The notes beneath the pieces are model-generated. The model did not search any database and was not told the DNA's origin. It was given only the letters and a program-made list of their open reading frames with translations. DNA of 18,079 nucleotides from contig JAHHTN010000035.1 of NCBI GenBank assembly GCA_020024645.1, positions 1 to 18,079 on the forward strand, written 5' to 3'. The position numbers and the translations under genes were made by a program. Positions 1 through 8,708 of this stretch are shown here, piece after piece. This DNA comes from Faecalimonas sp. (lineage in GTDB: Bacteria; Bacillota; Clostridia; Lachnospirales; Lachnospiraceae). The first letter of the stretch is position 1; the number at the start of each line of letters is the position of its first letter.

Positions 1-52
1 TTATAAATCAGCAACAATGACATACTATATGATAAATATAAATATTTCCCTA

Positions 53-1489
53 TTATTCGATAACCGCTATTCTCATCATATTACTTACGCCATCTCTTGC
101 TTTCTTCATCACTGGTGAAGGAATACCCGCAGTCAAAACAACAATGTCTCCTGTTTCCACTAGTCGCTTTGCATTCACCAAATCAATGGCATCATTACAA
201 ATATCTTCAGTTGTATGATATTCGATAGATTTAACCGGAAGAACTCCCCAATAAATTTGCATTTTACGAAGCGTAGATTCATTCGGAGTAACACCAATAA
301 TGTCGGCTTTCGGCTTAAATTTAGAAACTACTCTCGCTGTTGCTCCCGATACTGTTGGAGTAATAATACATTTTGCATTTAAATTCATTGCTGTTGCAAC
401 AGAAGAATATCCTATTGCACTGGAAATACCCTGTCTTCTATGTTCTTGTGCTTTTTCCAATAAAATATCATAATCTAAATGTTCTTCTGTATTCTCAACA
501 ATATGCACCATCATCTCTAAGGCTTCCAAAGGATATTTCCCCTGAGCAGTTTCTCCTGATAACATAACCGCGTCTGTTCCGTCATAAACCGCATTCGCAA
601 CATCTGTTACTTCTGCTCTTGTTGGTCTTGGATTTCTCATCATTGAATCTAACATTTGTGTAGCAGTAATAACTGGTTTAAAATTATCATTACATTTTTT
701 TATTAGCATTTTTTGTAAATACGGAACTTCTTCTGCTGGAATTTCCACACCCAAGTCTCCTCTAGCTACCATAATTCCATCCGCACAATGAATAATCTCA
801 TCAATATTACGAATTCCTTCTGCATTTTCAATTTTTGCGATAACTGGCAAAAATGGAACTCCACATTCCTTTAATAACGCTTTAATTTCAAGCACACCTT
901 CTACTGAACGAACAAATGACGCCGCAATAAAATCAACCCCTTGTTCAACTCCAAAGATAATATCTTCTCTATCTTTTTGTGTTAAAGCTGGAAGACGTAC
1001 TGGTACGTTTGGCACATTAACGCCCTTCTTCGAACCAAGTTCACCGCCATTTAATACTTTACATGTAATATCCGTATCACTTATTGCTTTTACTTCCAAT
1101 TCAATAAGTCCATCGTCGATCAGAATTCTCTTTCCTAGTTCAATATCTTCTACTAGACCTTCATAACTTACTGAAACACGTTTTTCATCTCCTTCAATTT
1201 CATCTGTTGTAAGAGTGAAAATTTCCCCTTCTTTTAGAAAAACTTTCTTATCATCTTTTAGAATTCCTGTACGAATTTCTGGTCCTTTTGTATCTAAAAG
1301 AATAGCTACTGGTTTTCCTAATTCTTCACGGATTCCTTTCAACATATCCATTCTACTTTTTTGTTCTTCGTGGTCTCCATGGGAGAAATTAAAGCGTGCA
1401 ATGTTCATCCCCTTTTCTACAAGTTTCTTCATTAGTTCACGATTATTTGTGTTCGGTCCCATTGTACATACAATTTTAGTTTTTCTCAT
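53..1489 (-). CDS. pyk: Pyruvate kinase
   Basis: Catalyses phosphoenolpyruvate + ADP to pyruvate + ATP, the last step of glycolysis, in the cytoplasm. The 478 residues cover the A, B and C domains and stop there, without the extra C-terminal PEP-utiliser domain found in some Bacillus enzymes. Visible motifs are the N-terminal KIVCTMGP, LDTKGPEIRTG (65-75), IAKIENAEG with the active-site Lys219 and metal ligand Glu221, ARGDLGVEIP with Asp245, TATQML with Thr277, and DGTDAVMLSGETAQGKYP (303-320). Glu71 of the GPEIRTG motif is the residue associated with K+-dependent pyruvate kinases, so K+ dependence is inferred. The ATG is preceded by AGAAAGGA. The gene lies 69 bases downstream of the rhomboid-like gene on the same strand, and I found no convincing promoter in that gap, so read-through is likely. 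The identification is certain. Confidence 0.98.
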   Translation of the reverse strand: MRKTKIVCTMGPNTNNRELMKKLVEKGMNIARFNFSHGDHEEQKSRMDMLKGIREELGKPVAILLDTKGPEIRTGILKDDKKVFLKEGEIFTLTTDEIEGDEKRVSVSYEGLVEDIELGKRILIDDGLIELEVKAISDTDITCKVLNGGELGSKKGVNVPNVPVRLPALTQKDREDIIFGVEQGVDFIAASFVRSVEGVLEIKALLKECGVPFLPVIAKIENAEGIRNIDEIIHCADGIMVARGDLGVEIPAEEVPYLQKMLIKKCNDNFKPVITATQMLDSMMRNPRPTRAEVTDVANAVYDGTDAVMLSGETAQGKYPLEALEMMVHIVENTEEHLDYDILLEKAQEHRRQGISSAIGYSSVATAMNLNAKCIITPTVSGATARVVSKFKPKADIIGVTPNESTLRKMQIYWGVLPVKSIEYHTTEDICNDAIDLVNAKRLVETGDIVVLTAGIPSPVMKKARDGVSNMMRIAVIE

Positions 1490-1558
1490 TTTGTTATCCT
1501 TTCTTTTTCCTTTATATACTTTATTTATAATAAATAAAACACCTATACACTAATTTGC

Positions 1559-2428
1559 TTATTTTATATGTTCATGAGTAAATAAGTGTTCTTGACAATA
1601 TTCATATGCTCCATTACATTTCGAACAATATCTAAACTCTAAATTAGGATCATCAAATTCCGTTCTTCCACAAACAGAACAACGATGTTTCGCACCCACA
1701 GCCTTTGCTTCTGGATTCACGTTAGCATTACGTATATCTCTCTGAAATTGTCTTCTGCGATGTATTTGTTTTGGTGAATGTACTTTGAAGTTTCTTGACA
1801 AAAAATAAAAAATCACAAAATTTAAAATAGAAACACCCGCAGCTATTGCATTTGATTTTGTAATAAGTCCCATAATTCCTGTACTATAAGCTGGTAAAAA
1901 CGCTTGTAAAATCGTATATCCAAACAATACCCCATCTAAAATAGCTAACCATTTTACTTTAATTGGTAAAATGAAAAATACTAAAAATTCCATATCTGGA
2001 TACATAGCAGCAAAAGCAAAAAATAGAGACAAATTCAAATATCCCGTCCCAAGAGGAAATGAAATTCCAGTAATAAGATAAGCAATTATAGCTGCAATTA
2101 CATGAAACAACACCCCTGTAAAGAAATACAAATTAAATCTGAACGCTCCCCATGACGCTTCTAAATGTTGACCAATCATATAATATAAATATAACGCAAA
2201 CACCATAAAAATAGGACTTGAAGAAGGTGGTTGCATTAAAAATGTGACAATTCTCCAAATTTGCCCATGTAAAATTGCACCAGCATCCATAGAAAGATAC
2301 TGATAATAGAATTCTGGTTTTACAAGTGAAATAACAAATCCAATACCATACAAAATAATAATATAGTACATTAGATTATGTATTGCATATCGCCCAAATT
2401 TTCGTTCTAATTTTTGAATCCAATTCAT
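1559..2428 (-). CDS. Rhomboid-like polytopic membrane protein with Cys/His-rich tail, lacking the catalytic Ser motif
   Basis: About six hydrophobic segments span residues 15-210 (289-residue numbering), followed by a basic linker and a C-terminal Cys/His domain. The WRIVTFL segment (58-64) and FFILPIKVKWLAI (151-163) resemble the WR and IPxK/W landmarks of rhomboid proteins. Where active rhomboids have GxSG this protein has a GYLNLSLF segment (129-136), and I see no partner His, so it is probably a pseudoprotease or Der1-like protein. The tail has CxxC (250/253), CxxC (268/271), CxxH (278/281) and HxH (285/287), enough ligands for two zinc sites. An ATG 18 bases upstream is possible, but its codons overlap the GGAGG that sits 11 bases before the ATG chosen here, and it would have almost no leader after the promoter. 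Function and substrate are unknown. Confidence 0.8.
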   Translation of the reverse strand: MNWIQKLERKFGRYAIHNLMYYIIILYGIGFVISLVKPEFYYQYLSMDAGAILHGQIWRIVTFLMQPPSSSPIFMVFALYLYYMIGQHLEASWGAFRFNLYFFTGVLFHVIAAIIAYLITGISFPLGTGYLNLSLFFAFAAMYPDMEFLVFFILPIKVKWLAILDGVLFGYTILQAFLPAYSTGIMGLITKSNAIAAGVSILNFVIFYFLSRNFKVHSPKQIHRRRQFQRDIRNANVNPEAKAVGAKHRCSVCGRTEFDDPNLEFRYCSKCNGAYEYCQEHLFTHEHIK

Positions 2429-2439
2429 AAAGCTATATT

Positions 2440-2444
2440 CCTCC
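2440..2444 (-). promoter_or_regulatory. Ribosome binding site deciding the start of the rhomboid-like gene
   Basis: GGAGG on the minus strand, 11 bases before the ATG at 2428. It overlaps the alternative upstream ATG (2446), which itself has no purine-rich site ahead of it. This favours the 289-residue product. Confidence 0.6.
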
Positions 2445-2467
2445 ATATTTTATTTAACATGTGATTC

Positions 2468-2496
2468 ATTCTACCTTTTAGCAACTAATTTGTCAA
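2468..2496 (-). promoter_or_regulatory. Sigma-A-type promoter of the rhomboid-like gene (and probably pyk)
   Basis: Minus-strand TTGACA (2496-2491), a 17-base spacer and TAGAAT (2473-2468): a perfect -35 and a 5/6 -10. The predicted transcript start near 2461 leaves a short leader carrying the GGAGG site. Confidence 0.72.
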
Positions 2497-2548
2497 TTCA
2501 ATCCAAAGAGTTTACAGGTTTTTAACATTTTCAGTATCATTTTTACAA

Positions 2549-2577
2549 TTGTCTTTTTTTTATGATTGTCGTATAAT
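2549..2577 (+). promoter_or_regulatory. Sigma-A-type promoter of the fused activase gene
   Basis: TTGTCT (2549-2554), a 17-base spacer and a perfect TATAAT (2572-2577). The predicted leader is about 70 bases and ends in AAGGAG (2641-2646), 9 bases before the ATG. It is back-to-back with the promoter at 2468-2496, so the 227-base gap is a divergent regulatory region. Confidence 0.7.
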
Positions 2578-2655
2578 GTAGTGTATTGTAAAAAATATGA
2601 TTTTATTTTAAATAGGAAACAATAGATACTTATACTTAGTAAGGAGTAGTTAAAT

Positions 2656-5600
2656 ATGCAAAAAACACTACATAGATTGGGAATCGATATCGGTTCTACA
2701 ACAGTTAAAATTGCCATTATAAACACAGAAAATAAGGTTTTGTTTTCTGATTACAAACGACATTTTGCCAATATCCAAGAAACACTTTCTGATTTACTTG
2801 GAAAAGCCATCCAAAAACTCGGTAAGATAACAGTTTTCCCAGTAATTACTGGTTCAGGTGGTCTTACATTGGCAAAGCATTTGGAAATTCCTTTTGTGCA
2901 AGAAGTAATTGCTGTTTCTACTTCTCTTCAAGACTATGCTCCCAAAACCGATGTGGCTATTGAACTTGGTGGGGAAGATGCAAAAATCATCTATTTTGAA
3001 GATGGAAATGTAGAACAACGTATGAACGGTATATGTGCTGGAGGTACAGGTTCATTTATCGACCAAATGGCATCTCTTTTGCAGACAGACGCTATAGGAT
3101 TAAATGAATATGCAAAACACTACAAAGCTCTGTACTCCATTGCTGCTAGATGTGGTGTATTTGCAAAATCAGATATTCAACCCTTGATTAATGAAGGAGC
3201 CACAAAAGAAGATCTCTCTGCTTCTATTTTTCAAGCTGTTGTTAATCAAACCATCAGCGGACTTGCTTGTGGAAAACCTATTCGTGGTCATGTAGCTTTT
3301 CTAGGTGGTCCACTTCATTTTCTATCCGAATTACGCGAAGCATTTGTACGAACATTAAAATTAGATGATGAACATATTATTACACCAGAGCATTCTCATT
3401 TATTTGCTGCAATCGGATCTGCATTGAACGCAAAAAATGAACCTTCTATTCCACTTACCACTTTACAGATACGCCTTGCTAATCGCATTGAAATGGAATT
3501 TGAGGTGGAACGTATGGAACCACTTTTTTCCAGCCAAGAAGAATATAATGCTTTTGAATTACGTCATGCAAAGCATAAAGTACCTATTAAAGATTTGTCT
3601 TCTTACAAAGGAAACTGTTTCTTAGGTATTGATGCTGGTTCTACAACAACAAAAGCTGCTCTTGTGGGAGAAGATGGAACACTTCTTTATTTTTTCTATC
3701 ATAATAATGAAGGCGATCCTCTCGGAACAACTATAGGAGCCCTCAAAGATATTTACAATAAACTTCCTGAAGGTGCTAATATTGTCCACTCTTGTTCTAC
3801 AGGATACGGAGAAGCATTAATTAAGGCTGCTCTTATGCTTGATGAAGGAGAAGTGGAAACTGTTTCACATTATTATGCGGCCTCATATTTTAACCCTGAT
3901 GTAGACTGTATACTCGATATTGGTGGGCAAGATATGAAATGTATTAAAATTAAAAATCAAACTGTAGATAGCGTTCAATTGAATGAAGCATGCTCTTCTG
4001 GATGTGGTTCATTTATTGAAACATTTGCAAAATCGCTGAACTATTCTGTGGAAGATTTTGCACAGGAGGCACTTTTTGCCCAAAATCCAATCGACTTAGG
4101 AACACGCTGTACCGTATTCATGAATTCCAAAGTAAAACAAGCACAAAAAGAAGGCGCTTCTGTAGCAGATATTTCTGCTGGACTTGCCTATTCTGTAATT
4201 AAAAATGCTCTTTATAAAGTAATTAAAGTATCTGACGCCTCAGAACTTGGAAAAAATATCGTTGTACAAGGTGGAACTTTTTATAACAACGCAGTACTAA
4301 GAAGTTTTGAAAAGATTGCTAATTGTGAAGCCATTCGTCCTGATATTGCAGGGATTATGGGGGCCTTTGGTGCAGCTCTCATCGCTCGAGAACGTTATGA
4401 TGACAACCAAAATACAACAATGCTTTCTATTGAAGAGATTAATGAACTAGAATATAGTACAAGTTTGACTAAGTGCAGAGGATGCACAAATAATTGTCGT
4501 CTTACCATAAATAGATTTAGCGGCGGACGTAGTTTTATTACAGGTAATCGATGCGAACGTGGACTTGGAAAATCAAAAGCAAAAAAAGAAATACCAAATT
4601 TATTTGATTATAAAAATAAACGATATTTTGATTATACACCGCTTTCTGAAGCGGAGGCTAAACGTGGAACTGTGGGACTTCCGCGTGTTTTAAATATGTA
4701 TGAGAATTATCCATTTTGGTTTACGTTTTTCAATGCATTAAAATTCAGAGTAATTTTATCCCCTGCTTCCACAAGGAAAATATATGAATTGGGAATCGAA
4801 TCAATCCCTAGTGAATCCGAATGTTATCCTGCAAAGTTAGCGCATGGTCACATTGAATGGCTTATTCAAGAAGGTATCTCCTTTATTTTCTATCCATGTA
4901 TACCATATGAAAGACAAGAATTTAAAGATGCAAATAACCATTACAACTGCCCTATTGTCACTTCATATGCAGAAAACATCAAAAATAACATGGATGAAAT
5001 TACAAATGGCAAAGTTGATTTTATGAACCCATTTTTATCTTTCAAAAATGAAGAAACTCTTTCTACACGTCTCGTTGAAGAATTTGGCAAAAAATTCTCT
5101 ATTAACGATACAGAAATCAAACAAGCTGTTCATCTTGCGTGGGAAGAATTAAAGAATTGTCGTGAAGATATTAGACAAAAAGGGGAAGAAACCATTGCCT
5201 ATCTTGATAAAACAGGTAAAAGAGGTATTGTTCTTGCCGGACGTCCTTATCACATCGATCCAGAAGTTAATCATGGTATTCCGGAATTAATCAACTCATA
5301 TGACATCGCTGTTTTAACCGAAGACTCCGTCTCACACTTACACCCTGTCGAACGTCCTCTTCGTGTTATGGATCAATGGATGTATCATTCCAGACTGTAT
5401 GCTGCAGCAAATTATGTTAAGACAAAAGACAACCTAGATTTAATTCAATTAAATTCTTTCGGTTGTGGACTAGATGCAGTTACAACTGATGAAGTTTCAG
5501 ATATTTTAACACAATCCGGGAAAATATATACTTCTTTAAAAATTGATGAAGTAAATAATCTAGGGGCAGCACGAATCCGAATTCGTTCTCTTCTTTCTGC

Positions 5601-6900
5601 TATCCGTGTGCGAGAGAAAAAACATGTTGAACATAATATTCAAAGTTCTGCCATTACAAAGGTCCCTTTTACCAAAGAAATGAAAGAAACATACACCATT
5701 TTGTGTCCACAAATGTCACCTATTCATTTTGAACTTGTTGAACCAGCTTTTCGTTCTTGTGGTTATAATATCGAAGTTTTAGAAAACAGCAGTAAATCCG
5801 CAATTAATACTGGCTTAAAATATGTAAACAATGATGCTTGTTATCCTTCGCTTCTTGTCGTAGGGCAAATTATGGAAGCAATTCTTTCAGGAAAATATAA
5901 TACAGATAAAATCGCTATTATTATTTCCCAAACAGGAGGCGGATGTCGTGCTTCCAACTATATTGGATTTATACGCCGTGCATTAGAAAAAGCAGGTTAT
6001 TCTCAAATTCCTGTTATTTCCTTAAATTTAAGTGGTTTGGAAGAAAACCCAGGATTTAAAATTACACTCCCACTTGCGTTGAAAGGAATGTATGCTGTTG
6101 TATTTGGCGATATTTTTATGCGTGTTGTATATCGCATACGCCCATATGAAGTAATAGAAGGAAGTGCAAATGCTCTCCATGAAAAATGGAAACAAAAATG
6201 TATCACATTTTTAACCCAAAAACATCCAAGTCGACACACATTCGCAAAAATGTGTAAAGAAATTATTGAAGACTTTGATAATCTTCCAATAAAAAACATT
6301 AAAAAAGTTCGTGTAGGAATTGTCGGAGAAATTTTAGTAAAATTTCATCCGACTGCAAACAACCATTTAGTTGAATTGCTTGAACAAGAAGGTGCTGAAG
6401 TCGTTGTACCCGATTTACTAGACTTCTTCCTTTACTGTTTCTATAATAGTAACTTTAAAGTTAGTCATTTAGGCATGAAAAAGTCGACAGCATGGAAAGC
6501 AAACCTTGGCATCAAAGCACTCGAGTGGTTCCGTTCTCCTGCAAAAAAAGCATTTTCTAAAAGCAAACGTTTCAATGCACCTGCTGATATTAATAATTTA
6601 GCAAATATGGCAAAAGAAATCGTTTCTCTTGGAAATCAAACAGGCGAAGGTTGGTTCTTAACTGGGGAAATGCTAGAACTAATTGAAAATGAAATTTACA
6701 ATATTGTTTGTGCACAGCCTTTCGCATGCCTGCCTAATCATGTTGTAGGTAAAGGAGTAATTAAAGAATTACGACATCATCATCCCCTTGCAAACATTGT
6801 TGCAATTGATTATGATCCTGGAGCCAGCGAAGTAAATCAATTAAATCGAATTAAACTTATGCTTTCTACAGCAAATAAGAATTTAGAAAATAATATTTAA
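2656..6900 (+). CDS. Fused 2-hydroxyacyl-CoA dehydratase activase / HgdB-like protein (two BadF-type ATPase domains + DUF2229)
   Basis: A single 1414-residue chain. Residues about 7-260 and 322-578 are tandem ASKHA-fold ATPase domains of the BadF/BadG/BcrA/HgdC family. Their phosphate loops are DIGSTTVK (11-18) and DAGSTTTK (326-333). The cysteines expected to hold a [4Fe-4S] cluster at the HgdC dimer interface are C127/C166 in domain 1 and C446/C485 in domain 2. A linker motif follows: C607-x2-C610-x3-C614, plus C633. Residues about 675-900 match DUF2229, with C723 in ESECYPAK, C748 and C765. The C-terminal part (about 900-1400) has HgdB-like Cys motifs at C937, C1062 (NNDACYPS) and C1097 (GGGCRAS). 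By family, the ATPase pair should use ATP to drive an electron to an Fe-S partner; here partner-like domains are on the same chain. No dehydratase or CoA-transferase gene is adjacent, so the substrate is unknown. Confidence 0.9.
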   Translation: MQKTLHRLGIDIGSTTVKIAIINTENKVLFSDYKRHFANIQETLSDLLGKAIQKLGKITVFPVITGSGGLTLAKHLEIPFVQEVIAVSTSLQDYAPKTDVAIELGGEDAKIIYFEDGNVEQRMNGICAGGTGSFIDQMASLLQTDAIGLNEYAKHYKALYSIAARCGVFAKSDIQPLINEGATKEDLSASIFQAVVNQTISGLACGKPIRGHVAFLGGPLHFLSELREAFVRTLKLDDEHIITPEHSHLFAAIGSALNAKNEPSIPLTTLQIRLANRIEMEFEVERMEPLFSSQEEYNAFELRHAKHKVPIKDLSSYKGNCFLGIDAGSTTTKAALVGEDGTLLYFFYHNNEGDPLGTTIGALKDIYNKLPEGANIVHSCSTGYGEALIKAALMLDEGEVETVSHYYAASYFNPDVDCILDIGGQDMKCIKIKNQTVDSVQLNEACSSGCGSFIETFAKSLNYSVEDFAQEALFAQNPIDLGTRCTVFMNSKVKQAQKEGASVADISAGLAYSVIKNALYKVIKVSDASELGKNIVVQGGTFYNNAVLRSFEKIANCEAIRPDIAGIMGAFGAALIARERYDDNQNTTMLSIEEINELEYSTSLTKCRGCTNNCRLTINRFSGGRSFITGNRCERGLGKSKAKKEIPNLFDYKNKRYFDYTPLSEAEAKRGTVGLPRVLNMYENYPFWFTFFNALKFRVILSPASTRKIYELGIESIPSESECYPAKLAHGHIEWLIQEGISFIFYPCIPYERQEFKDANNHYNCPIVTSYAENIKNNMDEITNGKVDFMNPFLSFKNEETLSTRLVEEFGKKFSINDTEIKQAVHLAWEELKNCREDIRQKGEETIAYLDKTGKRGIVLAGRPYHIDPEVNHGIPELINSYDIAVLTEDSVSHLHPVERPLRVMDQWMYHSRLYAAANYVKTKDNLDLIQLNSFGCGLDAVTTDEVSDILTQSGKIYTSLKIDEVNNLGAARIRIRSLLSAIRVREKKHVEHNIQSSAITKVPFTKEMKETYTILCPQMSPIHFELVEPAFRSCGYNIEVLENSSKSAINTGLKYVNNDACYPSLLVVGQIMEAILSGKYNTDKIAIIISQTGGGCRASNYIGFIRRALEKAGYSQIPVISLNLSGLEENPGFKITLPLALKGMYAVVFGDIFMRVVYRIRPYEVIEGSANALHEKWKQKCITFLTQKHPSRHTFAKMCKEIIEDFDNLPIKNIKKVRVGIVGEILVKFHPTANNHLVELLEQEGAEVVVPDLLDFFLYCFYNSNFKVSHLGMKKSTAWKANLGIKALEWFRSPAKKAFSKSKRFNAPADINNLANMAKEIVSLGNQTGEGWFLTGEMLELIENEIYNIVCAQPFACLPNHVVGKGVIKELRHHHPLANIVAIDYDPGASEVNQLNRIKLMLSTANKNLENNI

Positions 6901-6909
6901 ATATAATGA

Positions 6910-6954
6910 GGATTGAATCCGGTATTATACTGGACTCAATCCCATTTCTTTTTT
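6910..6954 (+). terminator. Intrinsic terminator after the fused activase gene
   Basis: A 13-base-pair stem (6910-6922 with 6930-6942; one A-C mismatch, one G-U pair) and a 7-base loop TATTATA, followed by a T-rich run (6945-6954). It lies 10 bases after the stop codon. Confidence 0.85.
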
Positions 6955-7006
6955 GGGCAGTTCTAGATAATCTTTATATATAAGAATACTTAAACATAAT
7001 AAAATA

Positions 7007-7047
7007 CACCTCAAATGTCAAACATATTTTGTCTAACACTTGGGGTG
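7007..7047 (-). terminator. Long hairpin downstream of gpmI, probable terminator
   Basis: An 18-base-pair stem (7007-7024 with 7030-7047) around a 5-base loop. Read as minus-strand RNA it has one C-A mismatch and three wobble pairs; read as plus-strand RNA three pairs become A-C mismatches, so it suits the minus transcript. It is followed on that strand by a T-rich but interrupted tract, and begins 34 bases after the gpmI stop. The rest of 6955-7081 shows nothing I can name. Confidence 0.6.
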
Positions 7048-7081
7048 CACTTCAAATTCAGAGCCTCATCTTTTTATTCAA

Positions 7082-8620
7082 TTATTTAATTAATAAAGAT
7101 TTCCCTGTCATTTCTTTTGGCTGTACCATTCCCATCAATTCAATAAGAGTTGGTGCAATATCAGCAAGACATCCACCTTCTCTTAACTTATATGAAGGAT
7201 CAGCATTTACTAAAATAAATGGAACTTCGTTTGTTGTATGAGCAGTAAATGGTTCCCCTGATTCATAGTCAACTAATTGCTCTGCATTTCCATGATCTGC
7301 ACAAATAAACATTTGTCCATCAACTTCCTTCAATGCTTCTACTGTCTTACCTACACATTCATCAACTGTTTCAATAGCTTTGATAGCTGCTGATTCTACT
7401 CCAGTATGTCCAACCATATCAGGATTTGCAAAATTAATAATGATAACATCATATTTATCTGATTTAATAGCATCCACCAATTTATCACACACTTCATACG
7501 CACTCATCTCAGGTTGTAAGTCATATGTTGCAACTTTAGGAGATTTCACCAAGATTCTATCTTCACCTTTATTAGGTTCTTCTACTCCACCATTAAAGAA
7601 AAATGTGACATGAGCATATTTTTCTGTTTCAGCAATTCTTGCTTGTGTCATATTATTGTTGGCTAAAAATTCTCCAAATGTATTCGTAATTTCTGTTTTA
7701 TGGAAAGCAACTAATTTATTTTCAATTGTTACATCATATTCTGTAAAGCATACATATGTTGTTTTGATGCGTTCTCCTCTATCAAAGCCCTCAAAACTAT
7801 CGTCACAAAAAGTTCTTGTGATTTCTCTTGCCCTATCTGGTCTAAAATTAAAGAAAATAATTGAATCATTATCTTTGATTGTTGCAACTGGTTTTCCGTC
7901 TTTTACAACAACTGTAGGAAGAACAAATTCATCTGTTTTATCAGCATCATACGAATTCTGAACTGCGCATACTGCACATTCTGCTGTTTCTCCTTCGCCT
8001 TTTACCATTGCGTTATATGCTAATTCTACACGATCCCAACGATTATCTCTATCCATCGCATAGTAACGTCCCATAACAGAAGCAATTTCACCCACACCTA
8101 TTTCTTGCATTTTATTTGTCAATTCTTGTACATATTCTTTTCCTGATGCAGGTGGAGTGTCACGTCCGTCTAAGAAACAATGAACGTAAACTTTTTCAAT
8201 TCCTCTTTTTTTAGCAAGTTCTAACAATCCATAAATATGTGAATTATGACTGTGAACTCCCCCATCAGATACCAAACCAAATAAGTGAAGCGCTGAATCA
8301 TGTTCTTTTACATTGTCACACGCTGCAAGTAATGCTTCATTTTCAAAAAAATCTCCATCTTGAATTGATTTTGTGATTTTTGTTAAATCTTGATATACAA
8401 TACGTCCTGCACCCATATTCAAATGTCCTACTTCAGAATTACCCATTTGTCCATCTGGAAGTCCTACAAACATTCCACTTGCATTTCCTTTTACAAATGG
8501 ATACTCTTTCATCAATCTATCCATAACAGGGGTTTGTCCTTCATAAACGGCATTTGCTTCGTGTTTTTCGTTCAAACCATATCCGTCAAGAATCATTAAA
8601 ACTGTTGGTTTTTTACTCAT
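7082..8620 (-). CDS. gpmI: 2,3-bisphosphoglycerate-independent phosphoglycerate mutase
   Basis: Interconverts 3- and 2-phosphoglycerate in glycolysis using a phosphoserine intermediate and two metal ions, usually Mn2+. The 512 residues match the usual family length. Asp12 is in ILDGYGLN. The nucleophile Ser62 lies in GNSEVGHLNMGAGR. The substrate-binding segment includes H123, DGRDTPP (151-157), GRYYAMDRDNRWDR (184-197) and FRPDRAREIT (259-268). The second metal cluster includes NPDMVGHTG (Asp401, His405), ADHGNAE (Asp442, His443) and His461. The ATG follows AAGGAGA at good spacing. It is the last gene of the glycolytic series and has its own promoter just past the NUDIX stop codon. This enzyme type needs no 2,3-bisphosphoglycerate. 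Confidence 0.98.
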   Translation of the reverse strand: MSKKPTVLMILDGYGLNEKHEANAVYEGQTPVMDRLMKEYPFVKGNASGMFVGLPDGQMGNSEVGHLNMGAGRIVYQDLTKITKSIQDGDFFENEALLAACDNVKEHDSALHLFGLVSDGGVHSHNSHIYGLLELAKKRGIEKVYVHCFLDGRDTPPASGKEYVQELTNKMQEIGVGEIASVMGRYYAMDRDNRWDRVELAYNAMVKGEGETAECAVCAVQNSYDADKTDEFVLPTVVVKDGKPVATIKDNDSIIFFNFRPDRAREITRTFCDDSFEGFDRGERIKTTYVCFTEYDVTIENKLVAFHKTEITNTFGEFLANNNMTQARIAETEKYAHVTFFFNGGVEEPNKGEDRILVKSPKVATYDLQPEMSAYEVCDKLVDAIKSDKYDVIIINFANPDMVGHTGVESAAIKAIETVDECVGKTVEALKEVDGQMFICADHGNAEQLVDYESGEPFTAHTTNEVPFILVNADPSYKLREGGCLADIAPTLIELMGMVQPKEMTGKSLLIK

Positions 8621-8669
8621 AGTCTTATCTCCTTTATGTTAATTCATTAACGTTTTCTTTACTTGAATT

Positions 8670-8698
8670 ATTTTACATGATTTTCTAAATGGTTTCAA
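8670..8698 (-). promoter_or_regulatory. Promoter of gpmI
   Basis: Minus-strand TTGAAA (8698-8693), a 17-base spacer and TAAAAT (8675-8670), each 5/6 to consensus. It lies in the 88-base gap between the NUDIX gene and gpmI, so gpmI can be expressed apart from tpiA and the NUDIX gene. Confidence 0.62.
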
Positions 8699-8708
8699 GG
8701 TTTTACCT

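Noticed and set aside
1..52. Possible 3' end of a gene left of pyk
   Set aside because: The minus-strand frame ending in TAA at 1-3 has an in-frame stop within a few codons, and no hairpin or gene remnant is visible.
1520..1538. AT-only palindrome TTTATTTA-N3-TAAATAAA upstream of pyk
   Set aside because: Pure A/T composition, weak as a hairpin, no T run or matching -35; not enough to call a terminator, operator or promoter.
1215..1553. 112-codon plus-strand open frame
   Set aside because: Antisense to the 5' part of pyk and its leader, with no recognisable domain.
2429..2446. Upstream ATG giving a 295-residue rhomboid-like protein
   Set aside because: No ribosome site ahead of it, a leader of only about 15 bases from the predicted transcript start, and its own codons hold the GGAGG serving the next ATG.
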